Positions 8,103 through 16,002 of a stretch of 64,000 nucleotides of DNA are shown piece after piece. Numbering within the stretch: the stretch's first letter is position 1; every line of letters starts with the position of its first letter. The notes below the pieces were generated by a model that saw only the letters and a program-made list of their open reading frames with translations, had not been told where the DNA came from and ran no database searches. The stretch is from Persephonella marina EX-H1 (GTDB taxonomy: Bacteria > Aquificota > Aquificia > Aquificales > Hydrogenothermaceae). Made by a program: the position numbers and the translations under genes. The stretch covers positions 1,566,210 to 1,630,209 of the forward strand of contig NC_012440.1 in the NCBI RefSeq assembly GCF_000021565.1, read 5' to 3'.

Positions 8103-8731
8103 CCTATCTTCCTCAGAGGGTTTCCGGCATATACACCTGAATCTTTTATATCTTTGATAACAACAGAACCAGCTCCTATAACAACATTATCGGTGATTGT
8201 AACTCCGTTTGATACAGTTGAGTTACTTCCTACAAAGGTTCCATCTCCTATCCTTACTCCGCCGTTGATAACGGCTCCTGTTGATATATGACAGTGATCC
8301 CCTATCTCACAGTCATGTTCTATTATGGATCCTGTGTTTATTATGCAGTTTTTCCCTATTTTAGCATCTGGATTTATGATCACGTTATCCATCACTACAG
8401 TTCCCTCCCCTATATCACAGTAAGGGGATACTTTTGAGAGAGGTGATATAACAACAGGAAACTCACCTCCAAGAGATTTTATCCTCTCAAAAAGAGATCT
8501 TCTTTTATCTGCGGACTTTATCTGACCAACTGTTATGAGAAAGTAACTGTAATCTTTTAAAAGATCATTTATATCATCATCTGAGGCTATGATGGGATAG
8601 TTTAAAACCTTTTCCCCTATTCTCTCCTTCTTATCCACTATACCTGCTATCTTAAAATTCCCAGATCTCTCAATTATCTCAATACATACCTTGCAGTGAC
8701 CACCACCGCCAACAAGTATTATCTCTTTCAT
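8099..8731 (-). CDS. legH: Sugar N-acetyltransferase (LegH/PglD/NeuD family)
   Basis: The 210-residue protein has an N-terminal Rossmann-like domain starting IILVGGGGHCKVC. From about residue 90 onward it has a left-handed beta-helix of hexapeptide repeats, ending in the conserved AGNPLRKIG. This is the PglD/NeuD architecture, which acetylates the 4-amino group of an NDP-4-amino sugar with acetyl-CoA. Sitting directly after the LegC aminotransferase, with a 4-bp overlap, it fits the step that makes the NDP-2,4-diacetamido sugar. NeuD enzymes that O-acetylate sialic acids look similar, so the substrate is an inference from gene order. Confidence 0.83.
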   Translation of the reverse strand: MKEIILVGGGGHCKVCIEIIERSGNFKIAGIVDKKERIGEKVLNYPIIASDDDINDLLKDYSYFLITVGQIKSADKRRSLFERIKSLGGEFPVVISPLSKVSPYCDIGEGTVVMDNVIINPDAKIGKNCIINTGSIIEHDCEIGDHCHISTGAVINGGVRIGDGTFVGSNSTVSNGVTITDNVVIGAGSVVIKDIKDSGVYAGNPLRKIG

Positions 8732-9819
8732 CTTAAGATCTCTTTAAGAGTTTTTGTTACGTAAAATATATCATCCTCGCTGTTTAGTGGTGAGGAAGGC
8801 AGACATAACCCATTACTGTATATATCGTAAGAAACAGGATATTTATCTCTGCTTTCTCTATACATGGGAAACTCAACGAGGGGTGTAAATATCCTTCTTG
8901 TCTGTATCCCCCTTTTTGACAGCTCCTTCTGGAGCTCTGGTATATCTATATCTCTGTCTATATAGACAGCTGTTAGCCACCAGGAGCTTTCAGCGTTTTT
9001 GTACTCTTTTTGAAATCTGACAGGACCTTTAAGCTCTTCTCTGTATATCTGGTTGAATATTTTTTTCTTTTCTAAAAGATTATCAATCCTTTCCATCTGT
9101 GCAATACCGAGGGCTGCCTCAATATTTGTCATCCTGTAGTTAAATCCTATCTCAGAGTGGTAGTATTCTGGTCTGTTATCCCTCGCCTGATTTACCAGAT
9201 ATTTTATATGGTCAAGTCTGTCCTCAGATCTTCCAACAACCATACCTCCGCCGCCTGTTGTTATCAGCTTATTGCCGTTAAATGAGAAACATCCAAGTTC
9301 ACCGATCGTTCCTGTATATCTTCCCCTGTACTTTGCTCCCAGGCTTTCAGTTGCATCTTCCACTACATACAGACCGTATTTTTTTGCTATATCATTTATC
9401 CTTTCCATATCTGCAGGATTTCCGTAAAGATGAACAGGGATTATAGCCTTTGTTCTCTCTGTTATCCTCTCCTCAATCCTGTCCACATCTATATTCCATG
9501 TATCAGGATCAATATCAACAAAAACAGGTTTAGCTCCAAGATAAACAACAGGATTTGCTGTTGCTACAAATGTTAGAGCCGGTACGATAACCTCATCCCC
9601 TTCTTTTATACCAAGTTCGTAAAGTGATATATGTATAGCCGCTGTTCCGCTCTGGACAGAGACAGATTTTTTTACGCCTAAATAGTCTGAAAATCTTTTT
9701 TCAAAATCTTCCACAAACCTTCCCACAGAGGATACATAACCGGTATCAACAGCCTCACACAGATACTTTTTCTCAAGCTCACCAAGAACAGGTGCATCTA
9801 AATAAATCAGTTTAGACAT
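8728..9819 (-). CDS. legC: PLP-dependent NDP-4-keto sugar aminotransferase (DegT/DnrJ family)
   Basis: The 363-residue aminotransferase converts the 4-keto-6-deoxy sugar made by LegB to a 4-amino sugar, with glutamate as likely donor. SVQSGTAAIH (near residue 54) binds the cofactor phosphate, VVEDATESLGAKY contains the ring-contacting Asp155, and Lys184 in SFNGNKLITTGGGG is the Schiff-base lysine. Length and motif order match LegC and related enzymes. The ATG at 9819 overlaps legB by 8 bp, and legH overlaps its end. No residues appear to be missing. Confidence 0.9.
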   Translation of the reverse strand: MSKLIYLDAPVLGELEKKYLCEAVDTGYVSSVGRFVEDFEKRFSDYLGVKKSVSVQSGTAAIHISLYELGIKEGDEVIVPALTFVATANPVVYLGAKPVFVDIDPDTWNIDVDRIEERITERTKAIIPVHLYGNPADMERINDIAKKYGLYVVEDATESLGAKYRGRYTGTIGELGCFSFNGNKLITTGGGGMVVGRSEDRLDHIKYLVNQARDNRPEYYHSEIGFNYRMTNIEAALGIAQMERIDNLLEKKKIFNQIYREELKGPVRFQKEYKNAESSWWLTAVYIDRDIDIPELQKELSKRGIQTRRIFTPLVEFPMYRESRDKYPVSYDIYSNGLCLPSSPLNSEDDIFYVTKTLKEILR

Positions 9820-10810
9820 TGTATATATCTGGTTTGTAAAGTCTTAAGTTTTCTTTGTTTTTGAACCACTCAATAGTTATCTTTAAGCCCTCTTCAAGCG
9901 AGTACTCAGGTTCCCATCCGGTAAGCATCTTTATCTTTGTGTTGTCCCCTAAAAGTCTTTCAACCTCACTTTTTTCAGGTCTTAATCTTTCCTGATCTGT
10001 AACTATCCTTGCCTCTGGATTTATCATATCAATAATCTTTTTTGCAAGATCTCCAATGGATATCTCCTTACCTGTAGCTATATTTATCTCCTCTCCTACT
10101 GTCCTCTCAGACTCTGCTATCTTTATAAAGCCTTCCACAGTGTCTTTAACAAATACAAGATCCCTTGTTGGGTGTAAAGCACCAAGTTTTATCTCTTTTT
10201 TCCCTGATAGAAGCTGGGTTATTATTGTGGGAATTACAGCTCTTGCGGACTGTCTTGGTCCATATGTATTAAATGGTCTGACGATAACAACAGGTAGATT
10301 AAAACTTCTGTAAAAGCTCTCTGCTATATAATCTGCCCCTATCTTTGTGGCTGAGTATGGTGACTGTCCCTGACGTGGATGTTTCTCATCTATTGGTACA
10401 TACTGGGCCGTTCCGTAAACTTCAGATGTTGATGTTACAAGCACCTTTTCAATATCATAATCCCTGCATGCCTGAAGTATATTAAGAGTTCCCTTTATAT
10501 TTGTATCAACATAACTGTCCGGTGAGTGATAGCTGAAAGGTATCCCTATCAGAGCAGCGAGATGAAAAACAAGATCCATGCCTTTTACAGCGGTTCTTAC
10601 ACCGTTAGGGTCTCTGATATCGCCTGTGAAAACCTCTATCCGGTCAAGTTTTTCCCTGGGAAATGTATCAAGCCATCCCCAGCTGTTAAAAGAGTTGTAG
10701 TAGACAAATGCTCTTACTTTACAGCCTTTCTCTATTAATCTCTCAACTAAATGGCTTCCTATGAAACCGCATGAACCTGTAACAAGAACTTTTTTGTTAG
10801 ATAGATCCAT
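9812..10810 (-). CDS. legB: NDP-N-acetylglucosamine 4,6-dehydratase (LegB, extended SDR family)
   Basis: The 332-residue NAD-dependent dehydratase starts the committed legionaminic branch by forming the 4-keto-6-deoxy sugar. It has the Rossmann motif TGSCGFIGSH (11-20), Asp64 in TGDIRD, the TSTSEVYG segment with catalytic Thr/Ser and acidic residues, and the catalytic pair Tyr152 and Lys156 in SPYSATK. GGTGG precedes the ATG, with a somewhat long spacing. It is the first gene of the leftward legB-legC-legH-legI run, so the operon promoter should lie in 10811-10875; I could not pick a convincing -35/-10 there. Confidence 0.9.
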   Translation of the reverse strand: MDLSNKKVLVTGSCGFIGSHLVERLIEKGCKVRAFVYYNSFNSWGWLDTFPREKLDRIEVFTGDIRDPNGVRTAVKGMDLVFHLAALIGIPFSYHSPDSYVDTNIKGTLNILQACRDYDIEKVLVTSTSEVYGTAQYVPIDEKHPRQGQSPYSATKIGADYIAESFYRSFNLPVVIVRPFNTYGPRQSARAVIPTIITQLLSGKKEIKLGALHPTRDLVFVKDTVEGFIKIAESERTVGEEINIATGKEISIGDLAKKIIDMINPEARIVTDQERLRPEKSEVERLLGDNTKIKMLTGWEPEYSLEEGLKITIEWFKNKENLRLYKPDIYNV

Positions 10811-11231
10811 TTTATGATCACCACCTATGTACTGATTTTTTTTCGGTTTTTAAGGGACACAACTTTAAAACTAATGTGTGCTGTTTTCTGGATCGTTTCC
10901 AGATTTTACAAGAAATGTCAGAAAATGAAAATCCGGTTATGTATACAAGATTTATTGCTGGTTCAGACTATAACTCTTTACAGAAATATATCTGTTTAAA
11001 ATATTCTTCAAATGGCGAAGAGTTTACAATCACTGTATGTCAGAAAGATGTTTTCCATAATAAACAGATTATACAGTATTTGTTTAATGCGATAAACAAA
11101 TCTTTTATATTATTTATAAAATTTGCTCCAATCTTTATTATTTAAGATCCTGTGCAAAATCGTTAAAAGTTTATAGTACTTTAATATACTCAGGTAAGCA
11201 TTTGTATTCTTATAAAGCTTCTTTAACTGTT
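10811..11231. other. Gene-poor stretch between legB and the TauE/SafE permease
   Basis: These 421 bp are AT-rich and hold no tRNA, strong hairpin or known protein that I can see. The left end must contain the promoter of the leg operon. The middle carries one doubtful rightward reading frame, listed separately. Confidence 0.6.
10876..11145 (+). CDS. Doubtful small reading frame, gene or relic
   Basis: The frame codes for 89 residues. The middle (about residues 14-70) has protein-like composition, with acidic patches and alternating polar/hydrophobic residues (SSNGEEFTITVCQKD), and the last 15 residues are hydrophobic (FILFIKFAPIFII). No good ribosome binding site precedes the ATG; GGGA lies 14 nt upstream. 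An alternative start is the ATG at about codon 14. It is divergent from legB and convergent with the permease gene. It may be a remnant of a longer gene lost from this spot, or chance coding. I do not recognise a family. Confidence 0.3.
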   Translation: MCCFLDRFQILQEMSENENPVMYTRFIAGSDYNSLQKYICLKYSSNGEEFTITVCQKDVFHNKQIIQYLFNAINKSFILFIKFAPIFII

Positions 11232-12287
11232 TCACTCAGATTTCCAGTTAGACCTTCTTTTTTCAAGATATATCTGCAGTAAAAGCTTTAATCTGTTTGC
11301 AAGGGAGCTCACGATGAAACCAACAATAAGGCTTATTATGATTACACAGATTGAGTAGTAAACAGGATAATTGAATGCAAAGTCCGCTATAGGATTGTGA
11401 GCTATGTGGAAGATCTCAGTTTTCTTTTTAGCAGGTGTAAAAAGCTGGTAAAAGCTCATTATAGATACAGATGTTACGAGAAATGCCATTATAAGCTTTG
11501 TTATATTTTTACTTATCCTCTGTCCGGCTGCAGCGCCAAAAACAGCTCCAAAGGATGATCCAAGCATAAGTATAAGGGCAAGAACAATATCCACACCGTG
11601 GTTAACAACACCATGAAAGAATGTTAAGAATGCTGTTACAAATATCATCTGGAAAAGACTCATACCTACAGCTTTCTGAACAGGGAATCCAGCAAGGTAC
11701 ATAAGTGCAGGTATAACAACAAAACCACCACCAACACCCATAACAGCTGCTAAGAAACCTGCCACGACCCCTATTCCCACAGGAACTAGTAATGAAACTG
11801 TTGTAAACTGAAACTCAACCTTCAGAGGTAGGGAGTCTATAAAATCTTTAATTTTTGAGGATCTTTTTTCATCTCTGTTTTTTCTGAAAACATCTAAAAA
11901 TAATGTTATTCCTGTAAAACCAAGATAAAAAGCGTAAAATGAAAGAACGAATGTTCTGAAATGTCCCGCATCCTCAAGAACTTTTGCAAGAAAAACCCCT
12001 ACACTTCCTCCTAGAAAACCTGATCCTACAAGTATATAACCCATCTTCATATCTATATTTTTCAGTCTCAGATGGGCTATGAATCCTGAGACTGTAGCTC
12101 CAACCATCTGGGAAACGGAAGTTCCAACGGTTACTATTGGAGGTATCCCTATCTTTATTAGTGCAGGATTAAGTATTATCCCTCCTCCTATTCCAAGTAG
12201 ACCTGAGAGAAATCCAACAACAATGCCAAGTGCTATAAGAAAAAATATATTAACGGATACATCAGCAACAGGAAGATATATCTCCAA
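11232..12287 (-). CDS. TauE/SafE family membrane permease (sulfite/organosulfonate exporter family)
   Basis: The 351-residue membrane protein has two homologous halves, each opening with a Gly-rich helix: GFLSGLLGIGGGIILNPALI near residue 24 and GFLAAVMGVGGGFVVIPALM near residue 178. This internal repeat is typical of TauE/SafE permeases, which move sulfite, sulfoacetate or related anions. About eight hydrophobic segments are visible, the last near residues 300-330 before a basic tail. The start is TTG at 12287 with AGGAG 4 bp upstream; an in-frame TGA lies just before, so no longer start exists. The substrate cannot be told from sequence. A sulfur-oxidising lifestyle would make sulfite export plausible. 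Confidence 0.85.
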   Translation of the reverse strand: MEIYLPVADVSVNIFFLIALGIVVGFLSGLLGIGGGIILNPALIKIGIPPIVTVGTSVSQMVGATVSGFIAHLRLKNIDMKMGYILVGSGFLGGSVGVFLAKVLEDAGHFRTFVLSFYAFYLGFTGITLFLDVFRKNRDEKRSSKIKDFIDSLPLKVEFQFTTVSLLVPVGIGVVAGFLAAVMGVGGGFVVIPALMYLAGFPVQKAVGMSLFQMIFVTAFLTFFHGVVNHGVDIVLALILMLGSSFGAVFGAAAGQRISKNITKLIMAFLVTSVSIMSFYQLFTPAKKKTEIFHIAHNPIADFAFNYPVYYSICVIIISLIVGFIVSSLANRLKLLLQIYLEKRRSNWKSE

Positions 12288-12379
12288 AAAGCTCCTCCAT
12301 CAGAGATTTACAGTTTCAAATATATTAGAATATTCTATCATCCGCTTTTATGATTGAGATTACTAAAAGGGAGAAATAG

Positions 12380-13984
12380 ATGACTATTATACAAAATAGA
12401 TACGCTGTCTCACTGTTCTTTTTTCTTACAGTTTTTGTTTTTTTCTGGAATATATGGCTTAACGATGTGTGGATACCAAATGAGGCTTTCTATGCTGAAG
12501 CTGCAAGGGAGATGATTGAGAATAAAAATCCACTTGATATTTATTACAACTATGAGCCCCGTTTTAATAAGCCACCTATGACATACTGGCTTGTTGCTCT
12601 TTCTTTTCTTGTTTTTGGAGTATCAGAGTTCGCTGTAAGACTTCCTATAGTTCTTCTGGCTCTGGGCTCGATTTATTTTACTTACAGGATAGGAAGAGAG
12701 CTTTACTCACACAATGTTGGTATAGCATCAGCCGCGGTTATGGCTTTCAGTTTCCAGTTTGTTATAAACTCAAGGTATGCTTCCCCTGAGATCCCTCTAA
12801 CATTTTTCTTTACAGCTACACTTTACTTTTTTATAGCAGGCTATAGGAGGAGAAAATGGAAATATATACTGCTTTCTTACATATTTTTGGGCCTTACAGT
12901 CTTAACAAAAGGTTATCCTTACATAATTGTTATAGGTGGGATAGTATTCCTTTATATTCTTATAGATAGATCATTTAATCTTAGAGAATTTCTGAGAGAG
13001 CTTAATTTTTTAAAGGTTTACATAGGGATTCCTTTAGTTCTGATTATAGGATTTGGCTGGTATCTCTATATGTATCTGAAATTCGGTGAAGCTTTTCTTG
13101 ATGTTACGTTGAATGAGACATTAAGGAGAGCTTTACATAAACAGTCAAAGCCTCTTGATATATTTTTCTATATACCTGTGATACTTTGGGGCTTTCTCCC
13201 TTACTCACTGGTATTTTTTTACTCACTGGTAAACATAAAGGGAAAGATAAAGGAGCTTGCATTTCCACTCTCATGGTTTGCTGTTATGTTTTTAATTTTT
13301 ACTATTGCGAAAGGTAAGATCCCTGTTTACATGATACAGGCTCATGTTGGGATGTCCATTATTGTTGGATATTTTTTGATCAATCATCATCCTGATAAAA
13401 GAATTCTCAGATATATTTACAGGGGGATTTTTGTATTCACAGGACTTTTAATCCTTGTTGTAAACATATTTATCATCTATAAATTCAGGCTTGATATTCT
13501 CCTTTACTTATTAGCAGCTGCTCCTGCTATAATAGCCTTGAGATACAGGGATCTGATCTTTTTCCCATTTATATCTTTTTTAGTAACATTTATGATATTT
13601 ACGATCTCAATTCTTCCAAAGGTTGAAAAATACAGACCTTACGACAGAATAGGGATGATTATAAATGATAATGTTCCTCAGAGGGATATCCCACTTATTG
13701 TTGAAAAAAAGTTCTGGCATAACCTTCCATTTTATGCAAAGAGAAAGGTTCTCAGAGATTACAGTATTGATCAGATACTTAAATACCAGCAAGAAAGGCC
13801 TCTATTAGCCCTTGTTTCTGAAAAAGGTCTGAAGAAAATAAAAGATGCAGAAATACTCTGGAGTGGTTATCTTTATAGAAAGGGAAGTGAGTCAAGGTTT
13901 GCCATCTTACTGAAGTATGTTTTAAAGGCAGAAAAAGGTGATCTATCAGGTTTTGAAAAAAGATATCTAATATATAAGAGGTGA
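12380..13984 (+). CDS. GT39/GT83-type membrane glycosyltransferase (ArnT/PMT superfamily)
   Basis: The 534-residue protein has about eleven membrane helices and a C-terminal soluble tail. The first periplasmic loop reads DVWIPNEAFYAEAAREM, matching the ArnT/PMT loop in which an Asp-Glu pair starts the motif; here the Asp is Asn. RFNKPPMTYWL, just after, is the usual lipid-phosphate-sugar binding segment. Such enzymes move a sugar from a polyprenyl-phosphate donor to lipid A or protein on the periplasmic face. AAAGGGAG precedes the ATG. The substrate is unknown. The gene is divergent from the permease gene, and pabC overlaps its end. Confidence 0.82.
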   Translation: MTIIQNRYAVSLFFFLTVFVFFWNIWLNDVWIPNEAFYAEAAREMIENKNPLDIYYNYEPRFNKPPMTYWLVALSFLVFGVSEFAVRLPIVLLALGSIYFTYRIGRELYSHNVGIASAAVMAFSFQFVINSRYASPEIPLTFFFTATLYFFIAGYRRRKWKYILLSYIFLGLTVLTKGYPYIIVIGGIVFLYILIDRSFNLREFLRELNFLKVYIGIPLVLIIGFGWYLYMYLKFGEAFLDVTLNETLRRALHKQSKPLDIFFYIPVILWGFLPYSLVFFYSLVNIKGKIKELAFPLSWFAVMFLIFTIAKGKIPVYMIQAHVGMSIIVGYFLINHHPDKRILRYIYRGIFVFTGLLILVVNIFIIYKFRLDILLYLLAAAPAIIALRYRDLIFFPFISFLVTFMIFTISILPKVEKYRPYDRIGMIINDNVPQRDIPLIVEKKFWHNLPFYAKRKVLRDYSIDQILKYQQERPLLALVSEKGLKKIKDAEILWSGYLYRKGSESRFAILLKYVLKAEKGDLSGFEKRYLIYKR

Positions 13985-13989
13985 GGAAG

Positions 13990-14739
13990 ATGGATTATAT
14001 AGTTACGGTAAATGGAAAGAAACTTATTGACACAAGATTTTTAAGATCTGTTATGTACGGAGAAGGTGTTTTTGAGACATTCCGTTACAGGGGAAGACTC
14101 CCAAAACATATTGATCAGCATTACAGAAGGCTTATAAAAGGAGCTGAACTTCTCAAGATTCCGAAGATAACGAAGGAGGATTACATATTTTACATTGAGG
14201 AAACGGTAAAAAAGTGTAAAGAAAGTGATGATCTTTATGTCAAAACAGTACTGCTCTCTGAAGGAAATATATACTTTCCAGTTGTTCCTTACAAAAGCCA
14301 TCTCCTTGTGATCGTTAAACCGTATAAAGAGCCTGAGAAAAAGGAGATATCATTAGCTGTTGCACCTTTCAGGGTTCACAGTTCTGATCCTATGCTGAAG
14401 ATAAAATCAACGAACTACAGCAGAAATATTATTGCAAAGAGATATGCGTTAGAAAAAGGTTACGATGATGCCCTCTTCCTTAACGAGAATGGCGAGGTTA
14501 CAGAAACATCTTCAGCAAATATATTCTGGATAAAGGGGAGATTTCTGTACACACCTTCTGTAGACTGTGGTCTTCTTCCAGGGGTTACAAGAAGTGTTAT
14601 ACTGAAAAAAGCTAAAGATGAAGGTTTTGCTGTTGTTGAAGGAAGATTTTACCTTGAGGATGTTAGAAAGGCTGATTATATTTTCGTGGCCAATGCCTTA
14701 AATGGTATAATTAGAGTATCTAAAATTGAGATTTTATAA
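13990..14739 (+). CDS. pabC: Class IV aminotransferase, probable aminodeoxychorismate lyase
   Basis: The product is a 249-residue PLP enzyme of fold type IV. The start VTVNGKKL with YGEGVFETFR, the cofactor lysine in MLKIKSTNYSRN, and EVTETSSANIFW are class hallmarks. The end FVANALNGIIRVSKIE resembles PabC enzymes, which split 4-amino-4-deoxychorismate to p-aminobenzoate and pyruvate for folate. IlvE and D-amino-acid transaminase are the alternatives. I chose the ATG at 13990 behind GTGAGG; a GTG at 13981 overlapping the previous stop is possible. folP is also in this window but 45 kb away. Confidence 0.78.
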   Translation: MDYIVTVNGKKLIDTRFLRSVMYGEGVFETFRYRGRLPKHIDQHYRRLIKGAELLKIPKITKEDYIFYIEETVKKCKESDDLYVKTVLLSEGNIYFPVVPYKSHLLVIVKPYKEPEKKEISLAVAPFRVHSSDPMLKIKSTNYSRNIIAKRYALEKGYDDALFLNENGEVTETSSANIFWIKGRFLYTPSVDCGLLPGVTRSVILKKAKDEGFAVVEGRFYLEDVRKADYIFVANALNGIIRVSKIEIL

Positions 14740-14757
14740 ATATCAGGAGGTATTTGA

Positions 14758-15990
14758 TTGCCTTTAATAGTTCAGAAGTTTGGTGGAACATCTGTAGGCA
14801 GTATAGAGAGAATTAAGAATGTTGCAAATAAGATAAAGAGAGCTGTTGAGGAAGGTAATAAGGTTGTTGTTGTTTCATCTGCTATGGCAGGTGAGACAGA
14901 CAGGCTTTTAACACTTACAAGGGAGCTTTCTTCCAAACCTGATCCCCGTGAGCAGGACATGGTTGTATCTACAGGTGAGCAGGTAGCCATAGGTCTTATA
15001 TCAATAGCACTGAAAGAGATGGGGATAGATGCTGTCAGTCTTACAGGCTGGCAGGTTCCTATTTATACAGATGATGCTCACACAAAGGCAAGAATAAAAA
15101 AGATTGATACAGGAAGGATACTTTCAGAACTTGATAAAGGAAGGGTAGTGATAGTTGCAGGATTTCAGGGTATATCAGATTACGGTGATATAACAACACT
15201 TGGAAGGGGTGGATCTGATACGACAGCTGTTGCTCTAGCAGCAGCTTTAAATGCTGATGTGTGTGAGATATACACAGATGTTACAGGTGTTTTTACAGCA
15301 GATCCAAGGATCGTTGAAAATGCGAAAAAGATACCCGTTATATCCTATGAAGAAATGATGGAGATGGCATCTCTCGGATCTAAAGTTATGCAGATAAGAT
15401 CAGTGGAGTTTGCCGCAAAGTATGGTGTTAAGATACATGTTAAATCATCATTTATTGAAGAAGACGGAACATGGATAGTGGAGGAGAATGAAGAGATGGA
15501 AAAGGTTGTTGTAAGAGGAATAAGTCATGATCTTAAAGAATCAAGGATAACCGTTGTTCAGGTTCCTGATAAACCTGGTATAGCTGCAAAACTGTTTAAA
15601 GCTCTTGGAGACAGAAATATCGTTGTAGATATGATAGTTCAGAACGTATCACATGAAGGATACACTGATATATCTTTTACAGTTAACAAGATAGATGCTG
15701 AGTATGCTGAGGAGATAGCAAAAGAGGTTGCTAAGGAGATAGGAGCAAAAGGTGTTGAAAGAAATGACAGAATAGCAAAGATATCTGTTGTTGGTCTTGG
15801 GATGAAAACACATGCAGGGACTGCCGGGAAGATGTTTGAGGTTCTATACAGGGAAGGTATAAATATATATGCTATATCAACATCTGAGATAAAGATATCC
15901 TGTCTTATAGATGAAAAATATGCGGAGCTTGCTGTGAGAGCTCTGCACGAGGCTTTTATAGAAAATACTGAAAATATAGTTACAGGATAA
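14758..15990 (+). CDS. lysC: Aspartate kinase
   Basis: The 410-residue enzyme phosphorylates aspartate, the first step to lysine, threonine and methionine. KFGGTSVG (6-13) is the kinase motif. The regulatory C-terminal part, from about residue 260, has two ACT modules, the second including [13 protein letters not shown]. The start is TTG at 14758, with AGGAGG 7 bp upstream and no ATG nearby. The length matches single-domain aspartokinases that are inhibited by lysine or threonine. It lies 18 bp after pabC and 12 bp before the biotin carboxylase gene, so all three are probably co-transcribed. Confidence 0.94.
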   Translation: MPLIVQKFGGTSVGSIERIKNVANKIKRAVEEGNKVVVVSSAMAGETDRLLTLTRELSSKPDPREQDMVVSTGEQVAIGLISIALKEMGIDAVSLTGWQVPIYTDDAHTKARIKKIDTGRILSELDKGRVVIVAGFQGISDYGDITTLGRGGSDTTAVALAAALNADVCEIYTDVTGVFTADPRIVENAKKIPVISYEEMMEMASLGSKVMQIRSVEFAAKYGVKIHVKSSFIEEDGTWIVEENEEMEKVVVRGISHDLKESRITVVQVPDKPGIAAKLFKALGDRNIVVDMIVQNVSHEGYTDISFTVNKIDAEYAEEIAKEVAKEIGAKGVERNDRIAKISVVGLGMKTHAGTAGKMFEVLYREGINIYAISTSEIKISCLIDEKYAELAVRALHEAFIENTENIVTG

Positions 15991-16002
15991 GAGAGGTTTA
16001 GT

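Noticed and set aside
3511-10810. Pseudaminic acid pathway (PseB/C/H/G/I/F)
   Set aside because: There is a hydrolysing NeuC/LegG-type 2-epimerase, a PtmE-like nucleotidyltransferase and a PglD-type acetyltransferase, and no PseG-type hydrolase.
10814-10999. Rightward frame immediately after the legB start region
   Set aside because: The peptide is hydrophobic and basic without recognisable pattern, and overlaps the more protein-like frame at 10876-11145.
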